A stretch of DNA of 64,000 bases, from assembly GCA_951394045.1 (NCBI GenBank), contig OX595987.1, positions 558,001-622,000 of the forward strand. Direction: 5' to 3'. Of this stretch, positions 62,618 to 64,000 are shown one piece after another; the stretch's first letter is position 1, and each line of letters opens with the position of its first letter. This stretch comes from Nitzschia sp. DOCU1 (taxonomy: Eukaryota; Bacillariophyta; Bacillariophyceae; Bacillariales; Bacillariaceae). The notes under the pieces were generated by a model. It was given only the letters and a program-made list of their open reading frames with translations. It had not been told where the DNA came from and made no database searches. Position numbers and translations under genes: made by a program.

Positions 62618-64000
62618 ATGACAATCGCAACAGCTTCCACCAGGCAAGTGCCGTCCAGATCCTCCAAGAACGACCTGAACAGCTGCCATACCGCCAGCAC
62701 TGCTTCCAACTCCAGCATGTCTCCGCCCCAAGATGGGATCAAGAAGACGGGAGATCGCCGCCGTACGCGTCCCTCCAAGAGCTCGGGTCGAGAGATGCTC
62801 ATGACCTTGATTGCCAAGGAGATGACTAGCACTTGGCTCGATGAAGATACCAAAGTCCCGCAGCTAGGATCGCCTAGTCCTTCTGGCACCATGTCGGCTG
62901 AAGAACTTTTCTACGCTCAAATCAATGGCGAGGCGATCGACCACCTCCCGGGCCCTGAAGCGGAACAGAGCCCCAGCGCTTTCAATGAAAGCGGCGACGA
63001 CATGCATTTCGATGGCGAGGGGTCTTTCGGGGCGCTCACAATCCCCGATGATGTTAGGGCCCCTCCCCGTGAGCGGGAAGCTACTCGAAGATCCTCTCTA
63101 GAGAGTGGGTCCAAGGCTTCCAATTCCAAGGCTTCCACCAAAGGAACAAAATCTTCCAAAGCCTCGCTCTCTAAGAAGTCAACTCACTCTGGTACTTCTC
63201 GATCATCCTCCGAGGATACGCTTTCCATGGAGGAGATCCAAAAGTATGTGATGGAGAACATGCCGGTTGAAGTCCGAGACAAGATCCCCAAGGAAGCTTG
63301 GGCCCAGATCTTTGGCAAGATTTCGCCAGACAAGACCCGAAAGCCCAGCAAGTACAGCAAGCCTACGGAAGAAGAAAAAGTGGTCGAAAAGGAAGACGAC
63401 TCATCGGTCATCTCTGACATCACCGAATTCACAGAGCACTACAAAGGCGGTGCCATTGACCAGTCTGATCGCGTGCTTTCTCCAGAAGAAGTCGAGTGGG
63501 ATGAAGAGGAATGCCCAGGCCTCGATAACGCAGCTTTCAACAAGACTGACAATGATACCAAGAGTAAGAGCAGCAGTGGAAGCGCAAGCCTCATGGTCGA
63601 TGCCACTGGTGAAGTCAAACCCGTGAAGGGAATGTCTGTCTCGTTCGCAAACGTTCAAGTACGATACTATGAGCGCATTCTTGACATCAACCCTGCTGTC
63701 ACAAGTGGTCCGGCCATTGGGATTGGCTGGCGCTACAAGCGGGGAGGTTCCATTCCGATCAACGAGTGGGAGATGCATCGAGGAGGAGATCTCCGACGCA
63801 GCACGGAACTGATTCTTCCACGTCCAGTTCGAGAGAAAATGCTTCAGGCCGCTGGATACGATCAGAAGCAAATCGCTGAGGCTGTCCGCATCATCCGCAA
63901 GGCCAAGGACCGCAGAAAGATCACGGTGCAAAACTTGGGGGCTGGTACTGAGGCTGTGGAAGAGACCGTGGAAGCTGCATCCCGACGAATCAAGGGTATT
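62618..64000 (+). CDS. YYERIL-domain protein, copy 2, C-terminus cut by window edge
   Basis: Open for 461 codons from the ATG at 62618 to the right edge; an in-frame stop lies 21 bases upstream. Shares with copy 1 the block MEEIQKYVMENMPVEVRDKI (~204), the core VSFANVQVRYYERILDINP (~340) with VTSGPAIGIGWRYK, and the helical block ILPRPVREKMLQAAGYDQKQ followed by IAEAVRIIRKAKDRRK. The N-terminal half is otherwise different, Ser/Lys-rich and disordered. The two genes, in the same direction 1.5 kb apart, are diverged tandem paralogues. Function unknown. Confidence 0.78.
   Translation, partial: MTIATASTRQVPSRSSKNDLNSCHTASTASNSSMSPPQDGIKKTGDRRRTRPSKSSGREMLMTLIAKEMTSTWLDEDTKVPQLGSPSPSGTMSAEELFYAQINGEAIDHLPGPEAEQSPSAFNESGDDMHFDGEGSFGALTIPDDVRAPPREREATRRSSLESGSKASNSKASTKGTKSSKASLSKKSTHSGTSRSSSEDTLSMEEIQKYVMENMPVEVRDKIPKEAWAQIFGKISPDKTRKPSKYSKPTEEEKVVEKEDDSSVISDITEFTEHYKGGAIDQSDRVLSPEEVEWDEEECPGLDNAAFNKTDNDTKSKSSSGSASLMVDATGEVKPVKGMSVSFANVQVRYYERILDINPAVTSGPAIGIGWRYKRGGSIPINEWEMHRGGDLRRSTELILPRPVREKMLQAAGYDQKQIAEAVRIIRKAKDRRKITVQNLGAGTEAVEETVEAASRRIKGI

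Overview
The window looks like nuclear DNA of a photosynthetic stramenopile, most likely a pennate diatom of the Phaeodactylum type. Three things point there. Most genes are intronless or have a few short GT-AG introns of about 60-175 bases. Two proteins begin with a signal peptide followed by a diatom-style plastid cleavage motif (TAFAP in a PDZ-like protein, SAF in plastid ribosomal protein L28). Several families, such as the YYERIL-domain pair at the right end, have a diatom/stramenopile character. The species call is inference. Exon joins below were derived by reading splice sites and checking frame by hand.

Layout, left to right. 0-5 kb: an unusual ABC transporter running off the left edge, then a Cys/His-rich protein. 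6-14 kb: a CDK10/11-like kinase divergent from a large glutamate synthase gene, then a plastid-targeted PDZ-like protein. 14-21 kb: a Myb-like protein, ribosome-assembly factor Mrt4, tRNA-Gly(UCC), a spliced 78-residue complex I subunit (NDUFS5), a soluble sulfotransferase and plastid L28. 21-26 kb: ribonucleotide reductase large subunit divergent from the ATP23 protease, then the ubiquitin-eS31 fusion. 27-34 kb: an SGNH hydrolase, an F-box-like protein, a UDP-glycosyltransferase of bacterial macrolide/carotenoid type and a Golgi-type glycosyltransferase. 34-43 kb: a TBL1-like WD40 co-repressor, a membrane sulfotransferase with a decayed partial copy beside it, an alpha/beta hydrolase and a leucine-rich-repeat protein. 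43-49 kb: PIG-O and LTV1. 49-56 kb: a candidate four-exon 56-residue membrane microprotein, a 1,302-residue protein joining a metallo-beta-lactamase fold to cyclic-nucleotide-binding-like domains, and a thiolase. 56-64 kb: a repeat-rich stretch with AGT-rich DNA, a perfect 44-base palindrome and an inverted repeat with ~370-base arms, followed by two tandem paralogues of a YYERIL-domain family.

Most genes are unrelated housekeeping neighbours, not a pathway cluster. Functional echoes are ribosome biogenesis (Mrt4, LTV1, ubiquitin-eS31, L28), Golgi/ER glycan and GPI work (PIG-O, glycosyltransferases, sulfotransferases) and mitochondrial proteins (NDUFS5, ATP23, probably the glutamate synthase). 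The least conventional parts are the microgene with two related introns at 49.2-49.7 kb, the metallo-beta-lactamase fusion at 51-55 kb and the foldback element at 57.5-58.3 kb.
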